From: Zopfochytrium polystomum
Lineage: Eukaryota; Chytridiomycota; Chytridiomycetes; Chytridiales; Chytridiaceae
Reading direction: 5' to 3'
Assembly: GCA_025765615.1 (NCBI GenBank)
Contig: JAIVFJ010000092.1
Span: 1-64,000 of the forward strand
Length of the DNA: 64,000 nt
Shown here one piece after another: positions 15,926-27,354 of the stretch (position 1 is its first letter; each line of letters starts with the position of its first letter). The position numbers were made by a program, and so were the translations under genes. The notes under the pieces are model-generated. The model had not been told where the DNA came from, searched no databases, and saw only the letters and a list, made by a program, of their open reading frames with translations.

Positions 15926-16984
15926 AACTCTCCTATATTGCCAGTGTGTGAGAAGAAGAAGAGGAGACCAAGAGGAGGACGACGGTGAAGAAGAAGAAAC
16001 AGAATAGGACTGGAGAGAGGTGGCCTGCCGGGGGCGACCTGAGGGCGGAGGAGGTGGTGGAAGGAAGGGCAGGACGTCGGAGCAAGACGGTCCTGTTGCA
16101 TACTGTTGCCCAAAGTACTTGTGTAGTCAATAATAGCTGGCAGTCGCTTTGCCGCCGTGTTAGTATTAATAAATTCTTAGTTCCTTTGCCATTAGAGTAT
16201 ATTCTGACGGCATTAGCGACATAGCTGACAAAAGTTCGGCGCACCATCACCAAAGACGGATCAGGAGTGGATATGCGCCGGTTGCACCAGCCGCGGCTTT
16301 ATTCTCGCAGTTACTTCCCGGTTTCTCGTTCATCATAGGTGACTCAGACTCCAAACAAAGCGAGCGGTTGAGAGGCACTTAGTGAGAGAAAGAATACACA
16401 AAAACTCTCCCAAAAACTGTAGTGTACGACGAGCAATTCATTCAGGCAAACTCACTCAACATTCAACAAATTGTTATGAAATTTGGCGGCTCATACTTAA
16501 GGACAAACCAGTATGCTTAATCAAAATGGCTATTGTAAGGCTGCGGGAAGAGTTGATGCAGCCTATTGTCAATAACTTCCACCCAAGCAGTCATTGCCGG
16601 GCAATTTCTTTGCACAGTCATGGGAAGAAAGTCTTCATATTCTTGACAAAATTAAAAAAATGGTGTTGGTTCAAACCCATTTATATACACATTCCAAAAA
16701 AAAAAAAAAAGCTGCAGCAAAAGGTGAATAAAGAACAGCTAGTGAAGCCTCTCTTAAGGCGCAGTGGGGGGGAATACAGTTGGTCCCTCCTGCGCTGGCA
16801 TGACACTGATGGCTCTGTGTTGGAGTGAGGATCCCTGGTGCTTGCCTGCTGCAGCGACAAGTGGCGCGATGGCAGGCCGGAGGCTGCAGAGGCTGCGGCA
16901 TGCCGTCTTCTGTCCCGTCCCCACTTCCCCGTCCCCGTGGGGGTGCCGGCCCTCGGCACTTCACCTGGGAGTTCAATCTACAAG
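15926..16984. other. Intergenic, transposon debris
   Basis: No gene is supported. Short ORFs with AT-rich composition (16380-16830) have no recognisable motif. A 15-base A-run at about 16695-16711 and composition unlike the flanking genes suggest old repeat sequence. Confidence 0.4.
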
Positions 16985-17574
16985 CGCCTGCCTTAGTCCT
17001 ATCGCAATGAAAGAGAGTTGCGTGAGCACAAGTGTGATGCGATAATGCCTGTGTTGCAGCTGGGTGTGGCGCAGGCTCAATCGTCAGCGTTTCAGCGTGC
17101 AAGGTCCCGACTGATGAACTTCTGACCCCTACATAGTCGACTCCCTTCTCTCTCCCTCTCCCTTGTCACTGGCGACAGCAACCTTTGCATCCTGTATGTC
17201 TAGTCGCTATTGACCGCTCTTGTTGTGTTTGAGATTAGGTTCTTTGCAAGATAAACCCTCGTTGTCCTCTTCTCCTTTCTATTCTGCTGTTGTGTTTGCA
17301 CCCTAAGGAGTGCCCTTCCATTTCCCCTCACACTGGCCTGCAGCCGGGCAAGTTATTGGTGCAGCAATGCCTGCACCAATCCTTCAGAGGGACGCCCCTC
17401 TGGACCTTCATTCTTTATTTCTGTTAGAAAGATGAGTAGGGATACTTCTTGGACAAGGCAAGTAGGGTTGAAACACCCCTTGACATAGCCCAATAAAGTT
17501 AGTTTTGGCCTATTATTTGCTTTCCTTCACTCTAGCCCAGATCCCAGGGTGAAAGGAGTGAGTATAGTCTCACA
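16985..17574 (+). repeat. Dispersed repeat A, copy 1
   Basis: About 590 bp match the reverse complement of roughly 56890-55927. Shared landmarks are TGACCCCTACATAGTCGACT (~17123), TTTGAGATTAGGTTC (~17228), a block around 17476-17505 with AATAAAGTTAGTTTTGGCC, and the end AGTCTCACA at 17574. A third, degenerate copy lies at 62810-63150. No ORF of note. The AATAAA near the end resembles an LTR or a non-autonomous element. Confidence 0.75.
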
Positions 17575-17589
17575 CGCTAACCTCACATA

Positions 17590-17879
17590 CAGCGGAATTC
17601 GGGGTTTTCGACCTTTTTTTTTTTGCTGTGTGCGCCAGCTCAATTCACTTTGGCTAGCGTAACTCAACGAGGGCTATGCAGCAGTGGCGGAATCGTTGCT
17701 CTAGCACCGTTCCCTGCGGAGCTATAGAATTGTTGAAATTCGATGTTGAGAGTGATGCGTGGTTGCGATCGCAGGAGCAGCAGTGGGAGGGCGAGAGGGC
17801 GTGACAAGTCAGGTCTGTGATCAACTTCTTTTTTTTTCTTCTCTCTGTTGACTGTCACACGCGGGGGCATATTCCAACA
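17590..17879 (-). repeat. LTR-like repeat D, copy 1
   Basis: Read on the minus strand it begins TGTTGGAATATGCCCC at 17879, a typical LTR start. It continues through a block shared with 42045-42190 (CTTGTCACGCCCTC, a purine/CTG-rich middle, then GAATTTCAACAA). The other end is unclear. Confidence 0.5.
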
Positions 17880-20060
17880 AGAATGAATAACTGTCGCCGG
17901 TGTCAGCGGAACGGTCCGCCATGGGTCGGGTCGATGCAGCGTTGGTCGATTCTGCAGCCGACGAATTAGAGGATTTCTTACAGACTTATTAATTTGAGGT
18001 CGCTATTTGATTGGGTGGGCTAAATTAAGTCGAGGATTTTTGTCAATTTTTCCTCAGCTTGCCAGGGCACTCGGTTACATTTGTTCATATTTTGGACACT
18101 CTACGGTTTTTCCCCAACTTTTCCAGACAGTTCAAGGCCATCTTTATTAATTGCGGAAACATCACTACTTTGACGAGTATGTCAGTTTTCGACCTATTCT
18201 CTTGATTTTTGGTACACACACTCTTTATATCTACTCGAGAAACGCCTGTGAGTTTCGCAGCTGTGGCTATCTCCTACCAATCTCGGCGAATTTTCAAAGT
18301 TTCCTATCTCTCCAAAGGGCTGGGTCACGTGACCTACAAAGGAGTCGTATGATTCAGGCTTTCATCGTAGGCTGCTCATATTTGGTGCACTCAATATCAG
18401 CCACTACTCGAGTTTGCACTCCTTTTTCATGGACTTAGATCAGCACACTTGCAGCAGCGACGAAAATTCGGGGGATTCGTTTTTCGGGGTGCCCTTTTGA
18501 GGGTCGGTCCTTCTTATCATCATCCACCTGCATACAAGATTTCAGCTGGCTAGCTCTGCGCGTTCAGGTGTGACGAGGTCGTGAACGGGGGCCAAAATCG
18601 ACGTTTTTGGGGCCACACTTGACACCTTCCAATTAGTGGCGATTTTTCCCCACTTAGTGTGCCAGTCCCTGACCGAATTCTGAACGGATTTGCTTGATTT
18701 TTGGCTCGTTGGAAAGGCCTATCAATCTTCTACCTCCTGTCAAAGTTTCAGGGTGGGGGCATTTGTTTTCGTAGAGTTATTGGCCGCGCAATCCTTTCTC
18801 ACTTTTCTAATTATTTGTGCTTTTCTTTTTGTCCTTTCCAATTTTCTGGTGTCTCTCCCATCCCTTTTTGGTTGGTGTCTTTCTCTTACCCCCTTCAAAG
18901 CCTTTTCAAGTTCGTGTTTTCGTGTTTTTCTAATTGTTTTAAATTTTCTTTTCCCATACCCTGCCAAACCTCACCCTCCACCAATTTTGGTCCTAAAATT
19001 CTGCAAAAATACCCATTCAACTTCCCCTCTTCTCCTCGTTGCTCCTGCCGTCATTTTACGCGTTTATTATCTTTTTCCAAAAACCTGTCAAAGTTTTCTC
19101 TCTCTGTCTCCTCCCTATCTGTGCCAAAATACCCTCTCTTTTAAGTTCTTTCATACTCTCTTCTTCCTCTCTCCCTATTCTCAGAACAATTTGGTCTGGG
19201 AATAGGTGAGTCTTGCTGTTTCAGTGATGATCTTGGCTTCAACTCCTTCTACTTTGTTAGTTTCTCACCTTTACACCCCCCCTTTCTTCACTTCCACTTG
19301 GGCACAAAGGTACTGTGCTGTCAGTTTGCTGTGTTCCCCATGTGTTGAAGGTCTCCTTACACGTGCCAAAGGTGGAAGGACTTTTTTTTCTTTGAGGTTT
19401 TAACTAATTGAGAACAATTTGGTCTGGGAATAGGTACTGTGCTGTCAGTTTGCTGGGTTCCCCACGTGTTGAAGGTCTCCTTACACGTGCCAAAGTCTTC
19501 CTTCTTCGGTTTTAGTTGCCGCTCTTAAGCGTCAGCACCATCAATCTCTGCTCTCTCGCCGCTCAAGATCTTGTGTTTCTCCCTCTGGTCTGTGCGTATC
19601 CCTGGGGCTTAACACACCCAAAGACGCACACCAAGTCCATTACGTCTGCCGATTTCATCAAACCCCACCTCTGTCTGTGAGCAGAGGACAACCTTGCGAA
19701 GCCTGCTGTATGCGTGCCCAACTGCTGAGGCAGGGTGTTCAACTCACACCGGTGGCACTAAAAAATTTGTCAAAAAATGAATTTTCAAACGCAAAGACAA
19801 AACGGAGGGTGTCTGAATCCTTAGTTATCAGTCTGATAATCCCTTGTCAACTGATGGCATTGAGAATGGCTATTGGACTTGTTGTGCACAGTGCGCATGT
19901 CAACTTCCTTTTCCCACTGAGCAATGGTATCACCTTTGTCCAGCACAGAAAGAGGCTCCACTATATCATTGTCTTTTTGAGTACAAAGATGCCCAAAAGA
20001 CTAATTGTCCCAATCATTCGAGACAAACTATACAGGTACCTTCTAAAAATACAGCGATGA
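17880..20060. other. Intergenic, repeat-like, with a local duplication
   Basis: No gene is supported. The region is AT-rich compared with genic parts. A segment of about 66 bp (19308-19374) is repeated at 19431-19496, and a 22-base motif AGAACAATTTGGTC.. occurs at about 19183 and 19411. Together these look like two partial copies of one unit. Confidence 0.5.
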
Positions 20061-22290
20061 AATACGCACAGAGGAGTACCAACAGGTCAGAGGATCTTGA
20101 ATAAAGTACTACCAATGTGCGTATACTCCACCACTCCCCCTCAATTCGAGAGGAAAGTTAATCGATGCTCAAGTCCGGGGAAAACCACCTGCTCTGAAAA
20201 GCAGAACCAACCTCATATCTGGAGTCGAACTGGCATGGCCACCCATCACAAGTACACCGAAAACCTGCAAAACCTGATGCATCGCTTGGACTGTAAGAGC
20301 AGAAACAATCATGTGAGGCACTTGGCGCCGTGCTGTAGCAGAATAATACTGTTCCCTGAAAGGTCAGCATAACTCACCAGTCCCAAGAGAGACATGAGCT
20401 TGGAATGTGGAGCCGTTGGAAGCGATTTGGTAAGAATGTCTGCAACCATTATCTCTGTCATCGCAGCTCGATATGACGCTTCTCCAAGTGTTCTCATAAA
20501 CTCGAGACGTATGTCGATATGCTTAGTGTTCCCATGATGGATGGGGTTCTTGGCGATCGCAATGGTCAACTTATTGTCCTCATTTACAAGAGTTGGTCTG
20601 GAGGTATCGAAACCTAACTCGCCCATCAGATCAAGGGTGGTTGAGGCTTACGTTACGGGAGGCTCGTAGGGAAGGGGGAAGGGGGGTTTCGGGAGAAAAC
20701 AAATCTCATTTCTTAGAAATGGCATTTATTGAAGGTTGGATTTGTAGAGATAGTTGGGATTAATGAGGCAGCTTCCCCAAGGGCAGCTATTTATATGGAG
20801 AGCGGCATTAGGAAAGAAAGAGAAAGAAAGTAGGAAGAAAGGAAAACAATGTTTGAAGAACAATGGAAGGAAGGAAGAATGAAAATTTATGACAAGGCAG
20901 CACTGACAAGGAAGGAAAATAAGATATAAGAAGCATTTACAAGAGTAGGTAAACATATAAACAAGGGAGCTCTCAAGTTACTCAGACCCTAATTGTAACT
21001 CAAGAGCCAAAAGGAGCTCTTCTCACTATCAAAGATAGTGATATACAGCGCAATTGGAGCAGGAAACGTGACGATTAGTCTGAATAATTAGTCTACATAG
21101 TAAGAAATTTAGAAAAATTATGGGAATGACCGGAATGACCAGAATCAATCCCTCTTTCAGATAGGGTCATGTGTTATATACAAAATGTATGATGTTTTAT
21201 ATGTCACATAGTAAAGTAAGAGCTTGTTGAAAACCTAAACTACAGCCAACACTTAATGTGAGATACTTGAGAATCTCATAACTTCGCATAGTACTGCTCA
21301 GCGATCATACGTCGCAAACAATTGTAGAGGGCCGCAAGCCAGTTCACAGAAAAGCCCAAAAAGATACACAGCGTACCCTTAAATGTGGTCATTCGGCGTC
21401 TTGCCTTAGGAGTTTTGAAAATTGCAAGGCATCCAAAAATGCGTATTGTAGTTATGTAGATGGGCTTGGCCTGCATCCTCCCGAAATCACAAGTCACACA
21501 GGGGTAACGAAGTGACGTTGGTGCAAATGCTTTCTTCCCTTTATTCAAAAGCTGCAAAGTGCTATTTATCACTCCCAATGCAAGCTGCCCATAATTGGCG
21601 GTGCAATTTTTGCGCAGAGCCGCAATGCGAATCAGTCTGTGTGGAACTAGAAGCAGCAGGGTAAGTGCAGAGCTCCCTTAATGCGTTGCGAAGGAAAGGT
21701 TTGATGCTTACTACCATCAGGGGCGTCCCCCGTATAGGCGTTGTTGGCGGAAAATTTGCTGAGGGTCTTGGGGTGTTGTTGCGATCGTCCCAATGCTTTC
21801 GCTTGCGCTGGAGGTGCCGAAGATGCTCTTTCCTCGATTTCTGGATTATTTGGCTGCTTTGGCAGTGACAAAGTCGCTCTGCCAAAGCAGGTCGTGGTTT
21901 ACTCTGCCGTACTGCTGACTGATGGCGAGTTTCGCGCCTCTGTCGAGTAGAAGGGCAATGTCAGGTTGCAGCACCAGATTTCCCCCCATCATGTCCAGGA
22001 GTTGATTAACTGAGAAGAGCGTGTCTGAGAACGTTGGCACGTAGTACGAGTTCCACAGGATTGTGGTACATTCTGGTGCCCAATTAGTTCTCTTGTAATA
22101 CTTGCAGCTGGACAATTCAGGGTCCCCACCAGGCCAATCGGGCCAATTACCAATGCAGAAGTATGCTGCTAAGGCAGATGTTCTGCTAAGACGCGCAAGG
22201 GTGCAATGGGACTGGCTTTGACATGTAGGCGAGACTGTGGGCTCGAGGAGTGCGGGACGAACAGGTGGTGTCTCTTGTAACTCCACATCA
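20061..22290 (-). mobile_element. Ty1/copia retrotransposon remnant, reverse orientation
   Basis: Read on the minus strand, the pieces come in copia order. A gag/pre-integrase part (22286-21846) contains WNSYYVPTFSDTLFSVNQLL and GGNLVLQPD. An integrase C-terminal part (21578-21276) contains FGCLAIFKTP and TLCIFLGFSVN. An RNase H end (20626-20309) contains HHGNTKHIDIRLEF and VADILTKSLP. After that comes a purine tract (20131-20145 on the opposite strand) and an LTR start, TGGAGTATACGCAC, at 20130. The reverse transcriptase domain is missing, and stops and frameshifts break the frame. The same family is present in plus orientation at 42.8-44.6 kb. Inactive. Confidence 0.85.
20638..21251 (-). 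repeat. LTR-like insertion inside the copia remnant
   Basis: It lies where the copia reverse transcriptase should be. On the minus strand it starts TGTTGGCTGTAG at 21251 and ends ..CCTCAACCA at 20638 (TG...CA). It contains a TATAAATAG motif (~20791) and AATAAA (~20732), the order expected of an LTR promoter and polyA signal. No matching target-site duplication was seen, so the boundaries may be off or the insertion complex. Confidence 0.5.
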
Positions 22291-22512
22291 CCTCAAGACA
22301 CGGTTCTCAGCGAGGGCAGTGGAGACGGAGCGAGTGGCGTTGCGGTGAACTTCAAGAGTAACAGGGTGCAGCAAAGGAGACCGCCTGTGCGGAGCACAGT
22401 CAACAAACGAGGTGGTGATAAGGGCGTGCCACAACTTCACTTTGAATCGTCTTTGTATTGTACGTCAAAACCAGGACAAGAAGAACAAGGTAAAAAGAAC
22501 TGCCCCAGCGCA

Positions 22513-23448
22513 TCACCCCTCCTTTCCTGGCCCAGCCCGAGCACCCCTCGCACGTTTGCTGCTACTGCTGCTGCTGCTAATATCATCAGGGTCGAGTGGC
22601 GGTCGGGGTGGTCGGCTCTGGCGGCCGCCACTGCTGGGGCTGCCCCCGCTCCCGTCATCATTCGCAGCGCCGCCGCCGCCTCCACCGCCGCCGCCGTGAG
22701 CTCCATGCAAAAGGCCCCGCGCATGCGAGACGCAGGCACGCGGGAGGCTTCCGAGGTGGCCCTGGCTGTCTTCCAGGTTATAACCGCCCTCCAGCACCGA
22801 AACGACATGAGCGTCCATCGCGCCCACCTGCTGCCCCACCCATTCGTAGTCGGCGTCGAGCAGGTTGAGGTCGCCGACCTCGTCGTCGGCGTGGCTGTCA
22901 AAGCCGGCACTTTTTGATTTTTTTCGGCGGGGTTGAGATGAGGAGCCATAAAATAAAATTTAAAAAATGTGTTAATTTGAAGGAATACAAGCAGGCAGAC
23001 CACTAACACACGCAAACACACACAAGCGCACCTGATCATGATCAAGTCGGGAGCAAAATCGCGAAACTTTGGAAAGACGTGGGCCGACAGCGCCGCGCGG
23101 AACTCGGCGCTCCCGGCGTGGGGGGGAAGCGGGCAGTTGACGACGTGGCCGTGCGCCGGATCGCCCTCTGCGACGATGCCGCCCGTGCCCGGGAAGAACG
23201 GCTCCTGCTGCTGCTGTTGCTGCGTGTCGCCGTCGGCGTCAGTGGCCGGCTCGTATTGATGGACCGATGCAAAGAGGACGGGGAAGGCCGGGGGCGGTGA
23301 CGTTTTCCCTGTTGCAGTCGTGGCAGCCTTGAAGACGGAGAGGTGGTGGCGCACTATACCCTCAGTTCCATTTCCCTGGATTGAATGGTGTTCCGTTGTC
23401 AGGTAAGAGGGGTAAAAGGGATGAAAGGGTTGAGTAAGTACACGCGCG

Positions 23449-23506
<58 letters not shown>

Positions 23507-24794
23507 CTTAAAACAAGGCACTCACGTGGTGGACGTCAAAGTCCAGAATGGCGACGCGCGCGCGGTACTTGTCCACAGCGTGCAGGGCCCCGACCGCGAC
23601 GTTGTTCACGAAGCAAAAACCGAGCGCAAGGTCCGCCGCAGAGTCCAGCAGTTCGACGCCGTTGCGGCCACAGTGGTGGCCGGGCGGTCGGACGACACAA
23701 AACGATCGCGAGCGCGTGTGGTGCGAGGGAGCCGGCGGCGGCTGTGGTTGGCTGCTGCTGCTGCTGCCTCCGCCGCTGCCACCGCCGTCGCTCCGCCGTT
23801 GTTGGAAAGCGTCGTCGACGGCGTGCACAACGACGCCGGCTGCTGCAAGGATAGCGTCTAGTGAGCCGTTGGTCAAAAAGCTTGGACGGAAACATTTCGA
23901 AGGGAAAGAAGATTATCGGAAGAGAAGGGGGTAACGGGAGGCAGAATGTGATGATTCGTTACAAATACTGTGAGGAGGAGTAGGAGGAGGAGGGGGAGGA
24001 CGAGGAGTTTCTGCGAGCGGGGGCGAGTTCGCATACCTGGTTTTCGCGCCGCCCAGACCTGGCGAGAAGTGCACCATCCCCTTCTTGCCCGTCGCGTAGA
24101 AAGGCGCGAGGTTGAGCAGCCGCGTCACGTACTGCGGCGAATGCGCCCGCAAAAGCTGGGAGACGCACGCGGGCTTCGACTGGTTCGTGACAAGCGACAC
24201 GCGGCCGCGGCCGGCTGTGGGAAACATTGCACAGAGGGCCGCGTCGTACGCGCCGCCGCTGTCGCTCTCCCCCGCCTCCGCGCGTCCAATTGCGAATGCT
24301 GAGTCGCCCGATTCCTCCTCCCCCTCGCCGCCTTTCTTTTCCACGGCCTGGTGGATCAGTTGGGACCGATGTTGGAGCTCTATCCGGAACTGGTCAAGCT
24401 GCAACTGCGCGGCGGCGGCGGTCGCGGCGGCGGTGGTTTCGAAGCTTTCATCGGCGGCCCACTGCGCAAAAGCGTGGAGGACGGCGGTGATGCGCCGGGG
24501 CACCTCTCCGCTGGACTCCTTGCTGCCTTCGTTGCCGCGATGGCCCAGGCACTTGACGTCCGAGTAAACACAGAGAGTGGGAGTGGGAGTGGGCGCCGCC
24601 CCAGCAGAAGCAGCAGAAGCAGGAAGCGCAGCCGTTGCGTTGCTGCTGCTTCTGCGGCGGCGCTTCTGCTGGAGTGGAGGCGCACCGACGTCGACGTTGC
24701 CGTCGCCATCGCCGCTGCTATCGCCGTTGCCATCGAAGCCGTTGCCACCGCCGCCGCCACACGCGCTTGAAGTTGGTGGTGCGTCGTCAGACAT
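22513..24794 (-). CDS. Histone deacetylase (zinc-dependent, arginase/deacetylase fold)
   Basis: Four exons fit in phase: 24794-24037, 23880-23526, 23375-23032 and 22909-22513 (617 aa). The signature motifs run across the junctions: RPPGHHC (~317-323), FCFVNNVAVGAL, ILDFDVHH|GNGTEG (splice at ~371), FFPGTGG, SAGFDSHADDEVG (splice at 486, zinc Asp) and LEGGYN (catalytic Tyr, ~526-530). These removals of acetyl groups from histone lysines usually act in the nucleus as repressive cofactors. The first ~250 residues are low-complexity with one LCVYSDVKCLGH block. Ser/Gly/Pro, poly-Q (QQQQQQ) and other low-complexity inserts interrupt the catalytic domain between motifs. The C-terminus is Gly/Ser-rich. 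Class assignment is not possible by eye; the GHHC and FCFVNN context recalls Hos3-like enzymes. The copia remnant ends about 220 bp past its stop. Confidence 0.92.
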
Positions 24795-25034
24795 GTCTGA
24801 ACTCAGCGACTGCGGGTGTCTTTACCCCCCCATCCACCCACACACAGTACACGACACAATCCATCCCTCGCTCTCTCCTCTCTCTCGACGCTTGTTGAAC
24901 GAACCACTTTGCACTACTCATATTATTATTGCACGCAACGCAAAAGTGCACAGGGGAGGAGGGGAGGCTCTAACACCACCGCTTGCGGCTGGGTTCTGGC
25001 TCGTGAGGCTCCTTTCTTCAGCCGCGCCTCCCAG

Positions 25035-26382
25035 TCACATCTTCGACGAGGAGCCCGCGCCTGTTGGGAGATAATGGGTAGGTAAAATGTTCCCCAGCCC
25101 CAACGCCCCACCCCCAACAAGCAACTAAAAAAAGAGGAAGAACAACCACGGAATCTGCTCTGAGAGACAATGGCGCGGCAGCAACGGCAACGGCAACAGT
25201 AAACACAAGTAGATTCTGTGTATATTCGGCATGGGAAAGGAAAAGAAAAGAAATCGGCTTAACCTGAAAGAGTTCCGACTGTTGGAAAGTTGGTGAAGGG
25301 TTGGAGGGAACATTGGAAAAGCCCAAATTTTGATGTGGCCACGCGTGTGGCCATAGAAAAGATGGAGAAGTTGAATGCGCCATTATTAGAAGCTGCACTG
25401 GATTAAGAAAGGAACACATCAGTTGGCTGCCTACCGATGTCGTACTTCTTGCGGTAGAAGGCGTCCCATTTGTTCAGAGTGCCCATCTGCACCACATTCG
25501 AAAAAGCAGATTTTGTTAATGTCGACGGGAACAGGGCCGGTTGGCCAGCATAACACTCACTTCCTCTTCATTCAGGGACGAGTAGTCAGCAGCGCAGTCC
25601 TCGGGCTTGAGGGAGCTCTTTCCAAGAGCCTTTGATTCAAACTGCTCAGAAAGGGCCACGACAAAAGGCGACCACAAATTCAAAAAATCAAACCAAACGA
25701 ACCTTCGATGCGTCCTTTCCAGCAAATACAGAGTACCCCTGGCCGGGGGCGTACATTGCGCGGTTCTTCGTCACGTCAAATACTTCAATTCAGCGGCCCA
25801 AGAAGGAAGTATGTTAGGAAATGTGCAATATATGAACAAAGCAGCCCCCAACAGGCGCGCAACCCACCGACGCCCTTGATCGCAAGGTAGACGGGCTTCG
25901 AATCGTCTTTCCCGTCAAATTGAGCGAGCTCGGCGGCGCTGAACACGCGTGTCCCAGGTGGGTTTGTGGGTCCGCTGTCGGACGACATGAGGGCTGCCGG
26001 GCTGGGTATTGGGCGATGGCATTTTCATTCGATGTCAGCAAAGACTGTTACGAAATCGCAATCATAGGCAGCCATAGCAGCGAGTGGGTGTGTCGGAAAC
26101 AAAAGGTGGGTAGGAAGTCATGAGCCCGGAAAAATCCATCCACCTGAAAGACATCTTGGAGGAACGTGGGGGCGACGGTGGGGCTGATGAGACGGAGACA
26201 TTTTCGGCAGTCCGCGAGTTAGATGCGGATGATGGAGGGGAGCGGGGGCTGGAGGAAGAGGACGAAGGGCGAGAGAAGGCCAGGGACCACGCGAAGAGCG
26301 CAATGGTGGACAGGACAACCACGCCTGCCGCCACAACCAGCGGCGAAGATGACGGGGAAGCAAAAAAGGATCCTCCGTCCAT
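25035..26382 (-). CDS. DAP1: Membrane-associated progesterone receptor/Dap1-type cytochrome b5-like heme protein
   Basis: Six exons fit in phase: 26382-26144, 26001-25868, 25782-25703, 25641-25561, 25486-25435 and 25060-25035 (203 aa). Residues ~14-36 form a membrane segment (VVAAGVVVLSTIALFAWSL), followed by a Ser/Pro-rich linker. The cytochrome b5-like domain (about 95-195) has RVFSAAELAQFDG, KPVYLAIKG, VFDVTKNRAMYAPGQGYSVF, GKDASK and KALGKSSLKPED, and ends FYRKKYDIG. MAPR proteins bind heme through a Tyr in the YxPGxxY region and support P450 enzymes such as Erg11 in sterol synthesis at the ER. Exon 4 may begin 3 nt earlier (25644). A 22-base G-run lies about 150 bp upstream of the start. 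The gene is divergent from the RUD3-like gene, and its 3' end lies 240 bp from the deacetylase start. Confidence 0.93.
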
Positions 26383-27354
26383 GATTGATAGTGCCGATGG
26401 CGTTGATGATTATGGAAATCTGATAATGATGTTTGCGCGATGAGCAGGAGACGATGCCCAGACGACCAAATTGGACGGCGGGGCGGGAGGGTAAGCGCGG
26501 CAGAGCGACGAGGGTGAGTTTGGTTCCGGGTGGTGGGGGGGGGGGGGGGGGGGGGGCGAGTGAGTGCGCGGGTGGGGTGGGTAGGTGGGTGGGGGTGGGT
26601 CGCGAGAGCGACCGACGGAGGAAGGAGGGACCGATCGGTCGATCGACGGATGATGATGTTGTGACGATTGAAGCTGACGATGATGCCAACGACGACGACG
26701 ACGACGACGACAACGACGATCCTCACTCACACTAATCACTCGCTACTCAACCCTCAACCAATGCTACTTCTTGCTTCTTTCTTCTTCTTCCTCCTCCTCT
26801 TCTAAATACTTCATCTTGATCTGGCTCGCTCCCCTTTGGCACCCTCCCTCACCAGTGAGAACGCGGGTTTTTTTTTTTTTTTTTTTGTTCCTTTCTTTTT
26901 TTGTTTTGTTGGTTTTTTGGTCGATTTTATAGATTTTTTGTTTGAAAACAGGAAAGGGAAGAAAAAGGGCAGGGAGAGAGATAGAAAGACAGACAGACAG
27001 GCAGACAGTCAGACTAGATAGACAGACAGACAGACAAACACACAAGACGGGCGAGAAGATAGAGAAACTCCCTCCTCTGTCTTACGCGCCACACTCACTC
27101 GCTCACTCACTCGCTCACTCACTCGCTACCTTTCCTTCCTCCCCCTTTCGATTCCGCGTACATCCCCATCAACTGCTCTCTTTCTGTCCTGGCTCTCTTC
27201 ACGGGATTGTAGAAGCAGTCGCTAGTGCTTGGTCGAAACGCTGAAGCGAGGACACCCTCGTTCGGGAGGCCCAGGGTTGCGGCGACTGCAGGAGCAGCAG
27301 GCGTGACACGGGCACCAGCACCTCCAACGGCTGTGCACGCTCTTCTCAGCCTGC
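26383..27354. promoter_or_regulatory. Divergent intergenic region with G-run and tetranucleotide repeats
   Basis: 972 bp between two head-to-head genes. It holds 22 consecutive G at 26535-26556, a (GAC)n-type run at about 26690-26715, a T-run at 26869-26886, GACA-type repeats at about 26985-27035 and CACTCGCT repeats at 27094-27127. No coding sequence was recognised. Confidence 0.55.

Noticed and set aside
25423..25879. Small forward ORFs within the DAP1-like gene
   Set aside because: They lie across reverse-strand exons and introns and show no motif.
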